NCBI RefSeq assembly: GCF_027925525.1
Contig: NZ_BSDJ01000014.1
Span: 95,613 to 159,612 of the forward strand
Origin: Paenibacillus tyrphae
GTDB taxonomy: Bacteria; Bacillota; Bacilli; Paenibacillales; NBRC-103111
Reading direction: 5' to 3'
Length of the DNA stretch: 64,000 nucleotides
Shown: positions 63,775 to 64,000 of the stretch, piece by piece
How the letters are laid out: every line of letters begins with the position of its first letter
Position numbering within the stretch: position 1 is the first letter of the stretch
Made by a program: the position numbers and the translations under genes
Notes under the pieces: model-generated
Seen by the model: only the letters and a program-made list of their open reading frames with translations
Told to the model about the DNA's origin: nothing
The model's database searches: none

Positions 63775-64000
63775 TTGATCATCAATAAATTAAGTGAAAT
63801 CATGGGGCGTAAACGTCTGAAAATATCCGACGTAGTGGATGGTACGGGCCTTGCCCGTAATACGGTGACCGAACTTTATCATGGGCGCGCAAAAAGAATT
63901 GATCTTGAGACATTAGACAAGCTCTGCTCATATTTAGATGTTAGTGTCGGCGAGATATTCGAGCATGAAGACCAAAGAAAAGAGTCCCTGCCTGCGGATT
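63775..64000 (+). CDS. XRE-family helix-turn-helix regulator (partial at window end)
   Basis: An open frame starting at TTG 63775 with GGGAGGGAG upstream and still open at the window edge (75 residues visible). It has the Cro/C1-type DNA-binding domain: INKLSEIMGRKRLKISDVVDGTGLARNTVTELYHG, then LETLDKLCSYLDVSVGEIFEHEDQ. This size and style match the small YozG/HTH_26-like regulators of Firmicutes, so the gene may end soon after the window. It is divergent from the toxin-antitoxin-like pair. Confidence 0.85.
   Translation, partial: MIINKLSEIMGRKRLKISDVVDGTGLARNTVTELYHGRAKRIDLETLDKLCSYLDVSVGEIFEHEDQRKESLPAD

Overview
The window looks like a chromosomal segment of a Paenibacillus-type endospore-forming Firmicute. 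The basis is a moderately high GC content, strong AAGGAGG-type ribosome binding sites, frequent GTG/TTG starts, S-layer-homology (SLH) proteins and copper-amine-oxidase-like stalk domains. It also carries a fused CYP102 P450 reductase and a B. subtilis-like inositol gene set. This is inferred from sequence features alone. I saw no rRNA, tRNA, CRISPR array, insertion sequence or prophage.

Left part (0-32 kb). A MurNAc/GlcNAc salvage operon (BadF-type kinase, murQ, Eis-like acetyltransferase) is followed by a DoxX-like membrane gene with a palindromic operator region. On the minus strand, 3.6-13.5 kb is an exopolysaccharide operon with overlapping genes: GH8-like hydrolase, membrane-bound degenerate GGDEF protein, DUF2334 deacetylase-like protein, processive GT2 synthase, BcsB-like protein and a GHL10-like protein. 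The GGDEF protein has lost its active site (ADDTF) but keeps the RxxD inhibitory-site motif, so it is probably a c-di-GMP receptor, as in Pel and Listeria Pss systems. A SARP/BTAD-type response regulator is encoded divergently. The same 18-bp operator-like motif lies twice before the polysaccharide operon and once before this regulator. A nagR-nagB-nagA operon (operators TTGAACCGGTTCAA), an ABC exporter with a histidine kinase, a TetR-CYP102 operon, coaA, a KtrB-type potassium channel, TraX and AraC-GyrI genes follow.

Middle (32-40 kb). A very large secreted GH20 hexosaminidase precedes an AT-rich island. The island holds a TPR peptide-receptor-like gene whose stop codon overlaps the start of a 39-codon secreted peptide gene, a Rap-Phr-like cassette. 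Beside it are a decayed second receptor copy, a secreted protein of unknown function and a small SLH protein.

Right part (40-64 kb). This is a complete myo-inositol catabolic locus: iolD-E-B-C-A, an inositol-type ABC transporter, two Gfo/Idh dehydrogenases, a LacI regulator, an IolJ-like aldolase and an upstream chemoreceptor. AAGCGCTT-centred motifs recur before its transcription units. Beyond it lie a Cys-rich heterocycloanthracin/sonorensin-type precursor with no modification enzymes nearby, a DHA2 drug transporter, an OmpR-type two-component system, a PadR-DUF4180 fusion with its operator, a toxin-antitoxin-like pair and a partial XRE regulator at the edge.
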